Below are positions 51,460 to 60,169 of a stretch of 64,000 nt of DNA, one piece after another. Made by a program: the position numbers and the translations under genes. The stretch's first letter is position 1. The number at the start of each line of letters is the position of its first letter. Where the stretch lies: positions 186,001 to 250,000 of the forward strand of contig NZ_CP126889.1 in assembly GCF_030246845.1 (NCBI RefSeq), written 5' to 3'. The notes beneath the pieces are model-generated. The model had not been told where the DNA came from and made no database searches. It saw nothing but the letters and a program-made list of their open reading frames with translations. The stretch comes from Enhydrobacter sp. (GTDB lineage: Bacteria > Pseudomonadota > Alphaproteobacteria > Reyranellales > Reyranellaceae).

Positions 51460-54400
51460 TGAGCAGCCTCAATCTTTCCGCGATCGCCGTTCGCGAACGG
51501 GCCGTCACCCTGTTCGCCATTCTCCTGCTGGCGGCCGCCGGCGCCTACGCCTTCTTCATGCTCGGACGGGCGGAGGATCCCGCCTTCACCATCAAGACCC
51601 TGACGGTCACGACGGTATGGCCGGGTGCGACGGCGCGCGAGATGCAGGACCTCGTCGCCGAACCATTGGAGAAGCGGCTTCAGGAACTGGCCTGGTATGA
51701 CCGGACCGAGACGACCACGCGGCCGGGCTATGCCTTCATGACGGTCACGCTGAAGGACAGCACGCCGCCATCTCTCGTGCAGGAGGAGTTCTACCAGGCC
51801 CGCAAGAAGCTCGGGGATGAAGCGCGCAACCTGCCATCCGGCGTGCTCGGCCCGTTCGTCAACGACGAATATTCGGACGTGAGCTTCGCCCTTTATGCGT
51901 TCAAGGCCAGGGGCATGCCGATGCGTGAGCTGGCGAGGCAGGCCGAGGTGATCCGCCAGGACCTCCTGCACGTGCCCGGCGTGAAGAAGATCAACATCCT
52001 CGGTGAACGTCCCGAGCAGATATTCGTCGAGTTTTCTTATCCCAAGCTGGCAACGCTCGGCGTGTCGACGCGAGACATTGTTGCCGCGTTGCAGCGGCAG
52101 AACACCGTGACACCGGCAGGCTCGATCGACACCCAGGGGCCGCGGGTCTTCATTCGGGTCGACGGCGCTTATGACAGCGTTCAGGCGATCGCCGACACGC
52201 CGATCGTCGCTGCCGGGCGGACGCTGAAGCTCGCCGACATCGCCGAGGTCCGCCGCGGCTACGAGGATCCTCCGACCTTCTTGATCCGGAGCCAGTGTGA
52301 ACCGGCACTGATGCTCGCGGTGGTCATGCAGGAGGGATGGAACGGTCTCGCGCTCGGCAAGGCGCTGGAGGAGAAGTCTGCCGCGATCGCCCGGACACTG
52401 CCGCTCGGGATGACGCTCGACAAGGTGACCGATCAGGCCGTCAACATCACCTCGGCGGTCGACGAGTTCATGGTGAAGTTCGCGATGGCGCTGGGCGTGG
52501 TGCTGCTGGTGAGTCTCCTCAGTCTCGGATGGCGTGTCGGCATCGTCGTGGCGGCCGCCGTCCCCCTGACGCTTGCCGTCGTGTTCCTCATCATGCTGGA
52601 GACCGGCCGGTTCTTCGACCGCATCACGCTCGGCGCCCTGATCCTGGCGCTCGGACTTCTCGTGGACGACGCCATCATCGCCATCGAGGCAATGTTGGTG
52701 AAGATGGAAGAGGGCATGGACCGCATCAAGGCGGCAGCCCACGCGTGGAGCCATACTGCGGCGCCCATGCTGTCGGGGACAGTCGTGACGATCGCCGGCT
52801 TCCTGCCGGTCGGCTTCGCGCCCTCGACGGCCGGCGAGTATGCCGGCAACATCTTCTGGATCGTGGGATTCGCCCTCATCGTCTCCTGGATCGTCGCGGT
52901 GATCTTCACACCCTATCTTGGCGTCAAGATGCTGCCTGCGATCAAACCGATTGAAGGCGGTCACCACGCGATTTATGACACACCGAACTATCGGCGTCTG
53001 CGACGGCTCATCGCCTTCGCCGTGCGTCACAAGCTTGCAACCTGCGGCATCGTTGCCATCGCCTTCGCGTTTTCTGGCCTCGGCATGGGCGCCGTCAAGC
53101 AGCAGTTCTTCCCGACGTCGGACCGCCCCGAAGTGCTGGTGGAGGTTCGCCTGCCGGAAGGTACCAGCATCGAAACGACGACTGCCGCCGTCGAGAAGCT
53201 CGAGCACTGGCTCGACAAGCAGCCCGAGGCCAGAATCGTCACGAGCTATGTCGGCCAGGGCGCGCCGAGGTTCTTCCTGGCGCTGTCGCCGGAACTGCCT
53301 GATCCGGCCTTCGCCAAGATCGTCGTGCTGACGCCGGATGCGGAGGCGCGCGAGGCCTTGAAGCAGCGCCTCCGGGAGGCGGTGGCCCAGGGGCTCGCGC
53401 CCGAGGCTTATGTGCGCGTCACACAGTTCGTGTTCGGTCCGCCTTCTCCCTTCCCGGTCGAGTTCCGCATCATGGGACCCGATCCCGCGCAACTCTACAG
53501 CATTTCCGAAAAGGCGCTCGACATCATGCGGGGAGTCCCGGACGTGCGGGAGGCCAACCGCGACTGGGGCAATCGCACGCCGGTAGTCCGTTTCATCCCG
53601 GATCAGGATCGACTGAACCTTATCGGCCTCTCGCCAGCGGAGGTCGGCCAGCAGCTTCAGTTTCTCCTCACCGGCGTCGCCGTCACGCAGGTCCGCGAGG
53701 ACATTCGCAATGTCCCCATCGTGGCGCGCAGCGCCGGCGGCGAGCGGCTGGATCCGACGCGGCTGGCGGATTTCTCACTGATGAGCCGGGACGGCCGCCA
53801 GATCCCGCTCGACCAGATCGGTCATTCGGAAGTCCGTCTGGAAGAGCCGATTCTCAAGCGCCGCGATCGCATCCCCGTCATCACGATCCGCTCGGATATC
53901 AATGAGGCGACCCAGCCACCGGAGGTTTCCAAACAGGTCATGAAGGCTCTTCAGCCACTGATCGCATCCCTTCCGGCCGGCTATCGCATCGAAATGGGTG
54001 GATCGATCGAGGAGGCTGAAAAGGCCAACGCCGCGTTGGGCAAGATCTTCCCGGCCATGATCGCCGCCACGTTGATCGTCATCATGCTGCAGGTGCGCTC
54101 CTTCTCGACGATGACCATGGTCTTGCTGACGGCGCCGCTTGGCCTTGTCGGTGTCGTACCCGCGCTGCTCATCTTCAACCAGCCCTTCGGATTCAATGCC
54201 ATTCTGGGCCTGATCGGATTGGCCGGCATCCTGATGCGCAATACGCTGATCCTCACCGAACAGATCAAGGACAACCGTGCGGCTGGCCTCGACGACTATC
54301 ACGCCGTCATCGAGGCCACAGTGCAACGCACGAGGCCGGTGATCCTGACGGCACTTGCCGCCGTGCTGGCCTTCATCCCGCTCACGCACTCAGTCTTCTG

Positions 54401-54599
54401 GGGGTCCATGGCCTATACGCTGATCGGCGGCACGGCAGCGGGCACGGTGCTGATCCTGCTGTTCCTTCCGGCGCTCTATGCCGCGTGGTTCCGGATCAAA
54501 TCGCCGACTGGACATGTCCGCGAACCCAAGGTGGCATCGTTCGGCATCAATTTCCGTTTCGCGCGGAGCTACGCACGACATTCGCGCGTCAAGCTATGA
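51459..54599 (+). CDS. RND efflux pump permease (AcrB/HAE1-like)
   Basis: 1046 residues, 12 spans with two large periplasmic loops. The proton-relay aspartates are in span 4 (ALGLLVDDAIIAIEAML). The protein has the usual RND start (AVRERAVTLFAILLLAAAGA) and the second-half motif FGFNAILGLIGLAGILMRNT. It exports drugs or small amphiphiles using the proton gradient with the upstream adaptor. No outer-membrane TolC gene follows. Codon use in 48.4-54.6 kb looks somewhat less GC-extreme than in the flanks, which may indicate transfer of the whole unit. Confidence 0.92.
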   Translation: MSSLNLSAIAVRERAVTLFAILLLAAAGAYAFFMLGRAEDPAFTIKTLTVTTVWPGATAREMQDLVAEPLEKRLQELAWYDRTETTTRPGYAFMTVTLKDSTPPSLVQEEFYQARKKLGDEARNLPSGVLGPFVNDEYSDVSFALYAFKARGMPMRELARQAEVIRQDLLHVPGVKKINILGERPEQIFVEFSYPKLATLGVSTRDIVAALQRQNTVTPAGSIDTQGPRVFIRVDGAYDSVQAIADTPIVAAGRTLKLADIAEVRRGYEDPPTFLIRSQCEPALMLAVVMQEGWNGLALGKALEEKSAAIARTLPLGMTLDKVTDQAVNITSAVDEFMVKFAMALGVVLLVSLLSLGWRVGIVVAAAVPLTLAVVFLIMLETGRFFDRITLGALILALGLLVDDAIIAIEAMLVKMEEGMDRIKAAAHAWSHTAAPMLSGTVVTIAGFLPVGFAPSTAGEYAGNIFWIVGFALIVSWIVAVIFTPYLGVKMLPAIKPIEGGHHAIYDTPNYRRLRRLIAFAVRHKLATCGIVAIAFAFSGLGMGAVKQQFFPTSDRPEVLVEVRLPEGTSIETTTAAVEKLEHWLDKQPEARIVTSYVGQGAPRFFLALSPELPDPAFAKIVVLTPDAEAREALKQRLREAVAQGLAPEAYVRVTQFVFGPPSPFPVEFRIMGPDPAQLYSISEKALDIMRGVPDVREANRDWGNRTPVVRFIPDQDRLNLIGLSPAEVGQQLQFLLTGVAVTQVREDIRNVPIVARSAGGERLDPTRLADFSLMSRDGRQIPLDQIGHSEVRLEEPILKRRDRIPVITIRSDINEATQPPEVSKQVMKALQPLIASLPAGYRIEMGGSIEEAEKANAALGKIFPAMIAATLIVIMLQVRSFSTMTMVLLTAPLGLVGVVPALLIFNQPFGFNAILGLIGLAGILMRNTLILTEQIKDNRAAGLDDYHAVIEATVQRTRPVILTALAAVLAFIPLTHSVFWGSMAYTLIGGTAAGTVLILLFLPALYAAWFRIKSPTGHVREPKVASFGINFRFARSYARHSRVKL

Positions 54600-54642
54600 G
54601 CCCTCTACGGAGGCAGGCATGAGCGCCGCAGCCAGGTTGCGG

Positions 54643-54692
54643 ATGAGCGCCACTGGAGTTACGCCTGCCCTGAGCGAAGCCGAAGGGCGCTC
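54643..54692. repeat. Second repeat family joined to GCCCTGAGCGAAG motif
   Basis: ATGAGCGCCACTGGAGTTAC followed by GCCTGCCCTGAGCGAAG and GAAGGGCGCTC. The same two motifs occur together, inverted, at 55618. They bracket the coiled-coil gene at 54847. Confidence 0.65.
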
Positions 54693-54846
54693 CCATGAGC
54701 GCGCTCGAGGGCGCGCGCCACTAACGCAACCAGCCCGATCATTCACTTCGTCAGGCGCTTCTCGTGGATCGCTGAGATGGACTTGCCGCGCAGTCGGAGC
54801 GATGGTGCAGGCCCCTCTCTCGAATTCGAACAGGATCCAGGCAAAA

Positions 54847-55473
54847 ATGGGCTACTGGCGGCAGGTTCATCGGCGCGCGTTGGCGAGGACGGCGAAGGGC
54901 GTCGGCGCGACGCCGCTGCGCTTCCTCGCCTTCTTCGCCGCGCAGGCCGCGGGCGCCGCCGCCGTGTGGCTGATCCTGGGCCGCCTCGGCATGCCGGCGA
55001 CGGAACCGCGGCTCGTCGCCTCGGCCGTCCCCTTCCTCGCGCTGCCGTTCCTCTATCTCTGGCGGCTCGTGGGCGCGCCGGCGGCGCTGCACCGGTCCCT
55101 GCACGAGGAGATGAAAGCGCAGCAGGCGCGGGACGCCGCACGGATCGCGGCGCTCGAGGCGGAGGTGGCGCGGCTCGAGGCCGAGCCGCTGCCGCCCTCG
55201 CGCGATCCCGACGCGATCTTCCAGCAGGGCGTGCAGGTCGGCCGCGTCGTGCTGGCGCTCGCCGATCCGGCGACCGGCTCGGCGAGCTTCCAGCAGATCG
55301 TCGAGGCCGCCGACTTCGACGCCTCGGCCGAGTTCGACTACCGCGACTGGGTGCTGAGGCTCGAGGGCGTGGGCGGCGACGCGCGCTCGCAGATCGGCGG
55401 CACGCGCCAGCGCACGCTGAGCCGCGTCGTCTGCCGCATCGAGCGCCGCCGCGCGTGGCGTCAATCGACATGA
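54847..55473 (+). CDS. Membrane-anchored coiled-coil protein
   Basis: 208 residues. Two hydrophobic spans (LRFLAFFAAQAAGAAAVWLI, VASAVPFLALPFLYLWRLVG), then a coiled coil (RDAARIAALEAEVARLEAE) and a small soluble C-terminal domain (FDASAEFDYRDWVLRLEGVG). Function unknown. ATG 54847 is chosen because AGGATCCAGG precedes it; an ATG at 54802 is possible. Confidence 0.65.
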   Translation: MGYWRQVHRRALARTAKGVGATPLRFLAFFAAQAAGAAAVWLILGRLGMPATEPRLVASAVPFLALPFLYLWRLVGAPAALHRSLHEEMKAQQARDAARIAALEAEVARLEAEPLPPSRDPDAIFQQGVQVGRVVLALADPATGSASFQQIVEAADFDASAEFDYRDWVLRLEGVGGDARSQIGGTRQRTLSRVVCRIERRRAWRQST

Positions 55474-55494
55474 TATCGGTCGGTGCTCGGATGG

Positions 55495-55567
55495 GTGTCA
55501 TCCCGAGCGCAGCGAGGGATCTTTCGCACCGCCGGCAATGGATCCCTCGCTGCGCTCGGGATGACAC
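55495..55567. repeat. GTGTCATCC palindrome, closed arrangement
   Basis: GTGTCATCCCGAGCGCAGCG...GATCTTT and GGATCCCTCGCTGCGCTCGG...GATGACAC, spacer CGCACCGCCGGCAAT. It lies between convergent genes, 22 bases after the stop at 55473. Confidence 0.92.
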
Positions 55568-55617
55568 GACACCGGTTGAGCGCCTGCTCCAGCTTCTTGT
55601 TGGTGGCGCGCTGATCG

Positions 55618-55664
55618 GAGCGCCCTTCGCTCAGGGCAGGCGCAACTGCAGTTGCGCTCATGAG
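55618..55664. repeat. Second repeat family joined to GCCCTGAGCGAAG motif, inverted
   Basis: GAGCGCCCTTCGCTCAGGGC followed by AGGCGCAACTGCAGTTGCGC and TCATGAG, the reverse complement of the 54643 type. It lies just beyond the stop at 55679. Confidence 0.65.
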
Positions 55665-55678
55665 CGTGCGGACCGCGG

Positions 55679-57214
55679 CTATGGCGCGGCCGTGGGGTCG
55701 GCGCGCAGGATCAGGGTCTTGCCGGCGGCGTCGCGCTCGAGGCGCAGGAAGGGCAGGCCCGAAGGCAGCGGCGCGTCGCCGGAAAGCGGCGTGTCGAACT
55801 CGCGGCTGATCTCGCCCAGCAGCTTGAGATAGAGCCGCCACTCGACCGTGTTGGGATCGAGCGGCACGCGCACCGCCTCGTTCCAGTCGAGCGCGCGCAC
55901 GCCGGTCTTGACGGCGTTGTCCTCGGCGCGGTCCTGCACCAGCGTCGCCTCGAACCGGCCGATGGTCGCGGTGCGCGCCTGGGCGTCGGCCGGCGCCGCG
56001 GTCACGACCAGGCAGATCTCGCCCGGCTTCTCGTCCTTGGCGAAGTCGACCGTGCCCTCGTTCAGCGTCGGGTCGCCGAGGTCGCCGTGCCAGCCCAGCC
56101 GCTGGATCTCGACGATTCGCCGCTGCGACTTGTCGAAGCGCGTGCCGGCCGGCGGATCGAAGCAGTGGCGCACGGTCGCCGTCTTGCCCGCGTCGGCGCG
56201 CGCCAGGATCTCGGGCGAGACCAGCGTCTTGGACTCGGGCACCAGGGTGCGCACCTTCTGGTCGAGCGCGAACTGGCCCGGCCGGTCGGGCAGCACGACG
56301 AACAGGAGCTGATAGCTTGCCGGCCGCGCGCCCCGGCGGAAGGCGAGCGTGCCAACGGCGAAGGTCGAGCGCACCGGGTCGGTCGCGAAGGCCGCGCGCG
56401 GCACCGAGAAATGGAGCCTGAGCGGCGTCACGCGCGCCGCCTCCTGCCACGCGCCGACCGTCAGCACCGGCGGGCTGCTCTCGTCGAAGCCCACCGCCGC
56501 GACCTCGATCTCGACCGGCGGATCCTCGCCGGGCGCGGCGAAGGCCGGCACATAGCGCGGCATCACCGGCGACGGCAGCCGGTCTGCCGCGCGGCCTTCC
56601 GCGCCCTGGACCGCGGCGGGTGGCGCGTCCGCTTCGCTCGACGGTGCCTGCCCCGAGCCGGTCGAAGGACCGGGCGCGAGCGCCAGCTCGGCCCCGGCGC
56701 GGCGCGGCGGCACGAAGCGCGGGCTGAACTGCAGCACCAACGGCCTGCCGTCGCCGGCCATCCTGTCGAGCGCCGTCTGGGCGCGCTTCTGCGGCTCGTC
56801 GACCGCGTGCCGCGCGCCCTCGCCCGGCCGCGCCAGCGCATCGCCCAGCGCCGCGTCGAGCGCGTCGAGCGCGGCGAAGGCCTCGCGCGACAGCGCCGGC
56901 AGGCTGGCGACGGCGCGCTCGCGCTCGCCGTTGGTGCGCACGGCCAATGCATCGGTCAGCAGGCTCGCGGTCCGGAAGGCGCCGACGAGACCGATCCGGC
57001 TCTCGCCGTCGGCCCTCGCCTGCAACGCCGCGCGCGCGGCCTGCAGGTCGGCCACCCGCTCGCCGGCCGTGACGCCCTGCGGCGGCGCGTCGTGCCCGAC
57101 CAGCAGCCAGGCCGCCACCACGATCAGGAGCGCCAGCATCGCCGCGACGGTCGCGCGCCACGGCCGCCGGCGCCGCTTGGCGACGACCACGGGCAGGTTC
57201 CGGCCGTTCGTCAT
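55679..57214 (-). CDS. Single-span protein with large periplasmic domain
   Basis: 511 residues. A basic cytoplasmic N-terminus (VVAKRRRRPWRATVAAMLAL) leads into one membrane span at about 22-40. The rest is a helical region and then beta-rich domains (GWHGDLGDPTLNEGTVDFAK). No catalytic motif is recognised. Residues of about 180-190 (PSTGSGQAPSSEA) are encoded by a short dispersed repeat, in frame, in a linker. The start is ATG 57214, with weak ribosome-binding site. Confidence 0.6.
   Translation of the reverse strand: MTNGRNLPVVVAKRRRRPWRATVAAMLALLIVVAAWLLVGHDAPPQGVTAGERVADLQAARAALQARADGESRIGLVGAFRTASLLTDALAVRTNGERERAVASLPALSREAFAALDALDAALGDALARPGEGARHAVDEPQKRAQTALDRMAGDGRPLVLQFSPRFVPPRRAGAELALAPGPSTGSGQAPSSEADAPPAAVQGAEGRAADRLPSPVMPRYVPAFAAPGEDPPVEIEVAAVGFDESSPPVLTVGAWQEAARVTPLRLHFSVPRAAFATDPVRSTFAVGTLAFRRGARPASYQLLFVVLPDRPGQFALDQKVRTLVPESKTLVSPEILARADAGKTATVRHCFDPPAGTRFDKSQRRIVEIQRLGWHGDLGDPTLNEGTVDFAKDEKPGEICLVVTAAPADAQARTATIGRFEATLVQDRAEDNAVKTGVRALDWNEAVRVPLDPNTVEWRLYLKLLGEISREFDTPLSGDAPLPSGLPFLRLERDAAGKTLILRADPTAAP
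56646..56677. repeat. In-frame short repeat, CCCCGAGCCGGTCGAAGGAC
   Basis: This matches the widespread proteobacterial CTGAGC-N-GTCGAAGG intergenic unit and is related to the GCCCTGAGCGAAG motif at 54643 and 55618. Here it lies within the linker of the gene at 55679 and is translated as roughly GPSTGSGQA. Confidence 0.5.
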
Positions 57215-57297
57215 GCGCGGCGTTCTAGCATGGCGGTCAAGCCCGCAGCCGCGCCTCTGCGTCGCCCCCTCACCTGTGCGTCGCCCCCGTCACCTGG

Positions 57298-57372
57298 CCT
57301 CTCTCCCAAGGGGAGAGGAACATGAAGACCTTGCTCGCATCTCTTTCTCCTCTCCCCCGCGAGGGGGAGAGG
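57298..57372. repeat. Pair of CTCTCCCC/GGGGAGAG palindromes
   Basis: CCTCTCTCCCAAGGGGAGAGG (57298-57318) and CCTCTCCCCCGCGAGGGGGAGAGG (57349-57372), 30 bases apart. They are preceded by a 19-base tandem direct repeat of GTCGCCCCCTCACCTGTGC (57261-57296, second copy slightly changed). They lie between two minus-strand genes and may act as terminators. Confidence 0.7.
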
Positions 57373-57394
57373 ACGGGTGAGGGGCCGACTCAAC

Positions 57395-58201
57395 TCAATA
57401 GGAGAACAGCACCGGCAGCGGCGAGTGCAGGATGAGATGGCGCGTCATGCCGCCGAAGATCATCTGGCGCAGGCGGCTCTGGGTATAGGCGCCCTTCACG
57501 ATCATGTCGCAGCCGCCCGTCACCGCCGTATCGACGATGGTCTGGCCGGCCGAACGCGTGCCGGGCTTCACGTTCTGGCTCGTGACCTTGAGCCCGTGCG
57601 CCGCCATCGACTGCGCGATCTCCGCCGCGGTCGGTCCCGGCACGCCCGCGCCCTCGACGCTCATCACGTCGATCGACTCGGCGCCGGCCAGCATCGGCAT
57701 GGCGAGCGAGATCGCGCGCGCGCTTTCGGTCGAGCCGTTCCAGGCGAACAGGATGCGCTTGCCCACCGTGCCCTGGAAGCCCTGCGGCACCACCAGCACT
57801 GGCCGGCCCGAATCGAACAGCGCGGTCTCGAACACGCTCTCCGGCATCTTGGGCAGAGGCCCGGGCTGCGGCATCACGATCAGGTCGAAGGCGCGGCCGA
57901 TCAGGCCGATCGCCGTCGGCCCGCTGTCGTCGGCAGCGCGCCATTCGGAGACGAGGCCGGCGGCGCTCTGCTCGAAGGTCTGCCGCACCGCCGCCACGCG
58001 CTGGCGCTCCTCGGCATCCTCGGCGAGACCGCCGCCGATCGGCGCGCCCATGCCGGCATCGGCCCACGCCATGCTCATCACGCCGTAGGACGGCGGCTCG
58101 AGCCCCACCAGCTTCGCGTCGAAGGCGCGCGCCAGCTTCGCCGCGAGGATGAAGGCCGCCGGATCTTCGGCCGCCCAGGCCATTGTCAGGATCGATTTCA
58201 T
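57395..58201 (-). CDS. Universal stress protein, tandem UspA fold
   Basis: 268 residues. The N-terminal half is a degenerate Usp domain (KSILTMAWAAEDPAAFILAA). The C-terminal half has the standard pattern, with KRILFAWNGSTESARAISLA and the nucleotide-site-like GGMTRHLILHSPLPVLFSY. The cytosolic stress role is inferred from family. GGGAGAG before ATG 58201 decides the start over ATG 58225. Confidence 0.85.
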   Translation of the reverse strand: MKSILTMAWAAEDPAAFILAAKLARAFDAKLVGLEPPSYGVMSMAWADAGMGAPIGGGLAEDAEERQRVAAVRQTFEQSAAGLVSEWRAADDSGPTAIGLIGRAFDLIVMPQPGPLPKMPESVFETALFDSGRPVLVVPQGFQGTVGKRILFAWNGSTESARAISLAMPMLAGAESIDVMSVEGAGVPGPTAAEIAQSMAAHGLKVTSQNVKPGTRSAGQTIVDTAVTGGCDMIVKGAYTQSRLRQMIFGGMTRHLILHSPLPVLFSY

Positions 58202-58389
58202 GACCGCTCTCCCTGTTTGCTTCAAGATAGCACGGCCCAGCGATGCGTTTGATACAATACGTTCATTGAGTCCGTCAGTAGTTTCAATATCTTATCTTCA
58301 ATACCTCGACTCATTTAGAGGTGTGGGACTGTTCCGCCCGCTGCGGGCAGCCGTACTCGGCCAGGCAATTAATAGATTTGGAGATACTT

Positions 58390-58557
58390 ATGCTGTCGAT
58401 TTTCCGTAACCTGATGAAGAAGACGGATGGCGCCACCGCCATCGAGTACACGCTCATCGCCGCCCTGATCGCGGTCGCCGCCATCACGGCCATGACCACT
58501 GTCGGCACCACCGTCAAGAACGTGCTGAGCAACGTCGCCGTCAACATGGGCGGCTGA
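58390..58557 (+). CDS. Flp/Fap-type pilin (1)
   Basis: 55 residues. A short basic leader (SIFRNLMKKTDG) is followed by ATAIEYTLIAALIAVAAITA, the class IVb Flp pilin core with Glu at +5 after the expected TadV cleavage. GGAG lies 7 bases before the ATG. No tad assembly genes are nearby. The upstream region 58202-58389 is unusually AT-rich for this genome and probably contains its promoter. Confidence 0.88.
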   Translation: MLSIFRNLMKKTDGATAIEYTLIAALIAVAAITAMTTVGTTVKNVLSNVAVNMGG

Positions 58558-58585
58558 TTGCGCCGCTCGACGACGCCAAGGAAGC

Positions 58586-58613
58586 AAGGGCGGGGCCGCG
58601 AGGCTCCGCCCTT
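58586..58613 (+). terminator. Terminator after pilin 1
   Basis: AAGGGCGG and CCGCCCTT pair around a 12-base loop that can extend the stem (GGCC/GGCT), followed by TCTCTTC. It is 29 bases after the pilin stop. Confidence 0.75.
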
Positions 58614-58681
58614 TCTCTTCGGCGACAAACCATACCAACGTTACCTTGGTTGCGGCCGGCCGAAGCCGTACTCTGCATCCG

Positions 58682-58849
58682 ATGCTACCGATCCTCCATC
58701 GCCTCCTGTCGGACGAACGTGCCGCAACCGCGATCGAATACAGCCTGATCGCGCTGCTGATCTCGGTCGCGGGCATCGTCAGCATGACCAGCGTGGGCCA
58801 GAAGGTCGTCAACCTCCTCGATCAGGTCATCGCCGGATTCCCCCCCTGA
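58682..58849 (+). CDS. Flp/Fap-type pilin (2)
   Basis: 55 residues with leader LPILHRLLSDERA and core ATAIEYSLIALLISVAGIVS. It is a diverged paralogue of pilin 1, separated by a terminator. Its stop shares one base with the next ATG (TGATG). No clear ribosome-binding site. Confidence 0.82.
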   Translation: MLPILHRLLSDERAATAIEYSLIALLISVAGIVSMTSVGQKVVNLLDQVIAGFPP

Positions 58850-58989
58850 TGCCGACCGCCTTCCTCGTGCGGCTGCGCCGCCTGCTGGCTGACACGCGCG
58901 ACCGCTCGCTGGTGCACTACAGTTCGCTCGGGCTGCTCGTCACGATCGCCGCCCTCGCCGTCTGCGCGCATCTTCCGCTCCAGCCGTGA
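58849..58989 (+). CDS. Small membrane protein coupled to pilin 2
   Basis: 46 residues: an amphipathic basic N-terminus (PTAFLVRLRRLLADTRDRSL) and one membrane span (LGLLVTIAALAVCAHLPL). The TGATG overlap with pilin 2 implies coupled translation. It may assist the pilin, by position only. Confidence 0.6.
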   Translation: MPTAFLVRLRRLLADTRDRSLVHYSSLGLLVTIAALAVCAHLPLQP

Positions 58990-59046
58990 AGCACGCCGAG
59001 AAGCGTGCCGCCAACAACAAACAAGTCATGTGACCCAGCCACTTCC

Positions 59047-59068
59047 GTGTCATCCCGAGCGCAGCGAG
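59047..59068. repeat. Left fragment of a GTGTCATCC palindrome split by the IS
   Basis: GTGTCATCCCGAGCGCAGCGAG, after which the sequence changes abruptly at 59069. Its continuation is found at 60361, on the other side of the IS110-family element. Confidence 0.92.
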
Positions 59069-59215
59069 CAACTGTGATGTTGAGGTAGCCCGGTGATCGT
59101 TCGGGCTCAAGGCAGGCGCTATGCGCCTCCGCCTTCGGCGGCTGCGGCCTTGACCCCGCCCGCTCACCGGGCTGATCGGCTTTCAGGCCGTCGGCGCGGA
59201 GCGCCGACGGCGGGC

Positions 59216-60169
59216 TCAGGCGATGGCGTGTTTGACTGGGTCCCATGTCTGGGAGCGCTGCAGCATGGTGTTGAGGATGCCGATCAGCTTGCGCATGCAG
59301 GCGATCAAGGCGACCTTGGGCTTCTTGCCCCTGGCGCGCAGCCGCTGGTAGTGGGCCTTGAGCACCGGATTGTGCTGGATGGCGCTGAGGATCGGCATGT
59401 ACAGCAGCGTGCGCAGCTTGCGACGCCCGCCCTGAATATGGCGTTGGCCGCGCCGCTCACCGCTGTCGTCGGCGAAGGGCGCCACCCCGAGCAAGGCGGC
59501 CGCGGCCTGGCGGTCGACGCGGCCGAGCTCGGGCAGCAAGGCGATCAGGCCGGCAACCGCCGCGTCGCCCAGCCCCGGCACGCTGTGGAGGATCTCGGCC
59601 TGCCGCGCGAAGCGCTCGACCGTGGCGATCCTGGCGGCGATGACGGCCTCGAGCTTGGCCAGCTGAGCGCCCACCGCCTCGAGCAGCGCCTGATGGATCT
59701 TGCGCACCGCCTTGGGCTGCTCGTGCTCATTCCAGCTCTCGATCTGCCCCTTCAGCCGCACCATGCCGAGACGGGCCGTGACCAGCTGGTCGAGTTCCTG
59801 GCGCTCCTCGTCCCGGGCCTGGCCGGTAAGATCCTCGAATACCTCGCCGAACCAGGCGATCATGCGGGCGTCGATGGCATCGGTCTTGGCCCGCTGTCCG
59901 GCCGACCGGGCGAAGTGGCGCACCCGCTGGGGGTCGACGATCACCACTGCCAGCCCAGCCTCGCGCAACAGGCCGGCCCAGCTCCTCTCGTAGCCGCCGC
60001 TGGCCTCCATCACCGCCGTGGCGACGCCATGTTCGGCCAGCCACTCCAGCAGCCGCCGACGCCCCGCGGCGTCATGGGCGAACGACGCTTCCGCGCCCGC
60101 CGACCGGATCGCCGCATCGATCTTTCCCTTGGCAATGTCGAGGCCGACAAGCGTCCGCTTCTGTGTCAT
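59216..60169 (-). CDS. IS110-family transposase (bridge-RNA recombinase type)
   Basis: 317 residues. The N-terminal RuvC-like DEDD domain begins VGLDIAKGKIDAAI and includes AVMEASGGYERSWAGLL and KTDAIDARMIAWFGE. After a coiled-coil middle comes the C-terminal Transposase_20 domain (LHSVPGLGDAAVAGLIALLP, RRKLRTLLYMPILSAIQHNP) with its conserved Ser region near YMPILSA. It appears full length and intact. GGAGACGGAGG precedes ATG 60169. An in-frame extension to 60445 crosses the IS end and is not part of the gene. Confidence 0.95.
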   Translation of the reverse strand: MTQKRTLVGLDIAKGKIDAAIRSAGAEASFAHDAAGRRRLLEWLAEHGVATAVMEASGGYERSWAGLLREAGLAVVIVDPQRVRHFARSAGQRAKTDAIDARMIAWFGEVFEDLTGQARDEERQELDQLVTARLGMVRLKGQIESWNEHEQPKAVRKIHQALLEAVGAQLAKLEAVIAARIATVERFARQAEILHSVPGLGDAAVAGLIALLPELGRVDRQAAAALLGVAPFADDSGERRGQRHIQGGRRKLRTLLYMPILSAIQHNPVLKAHYQRLRARGKKPKVALIACMRKLIGILNTMLQRSQTWDPVKHAIA

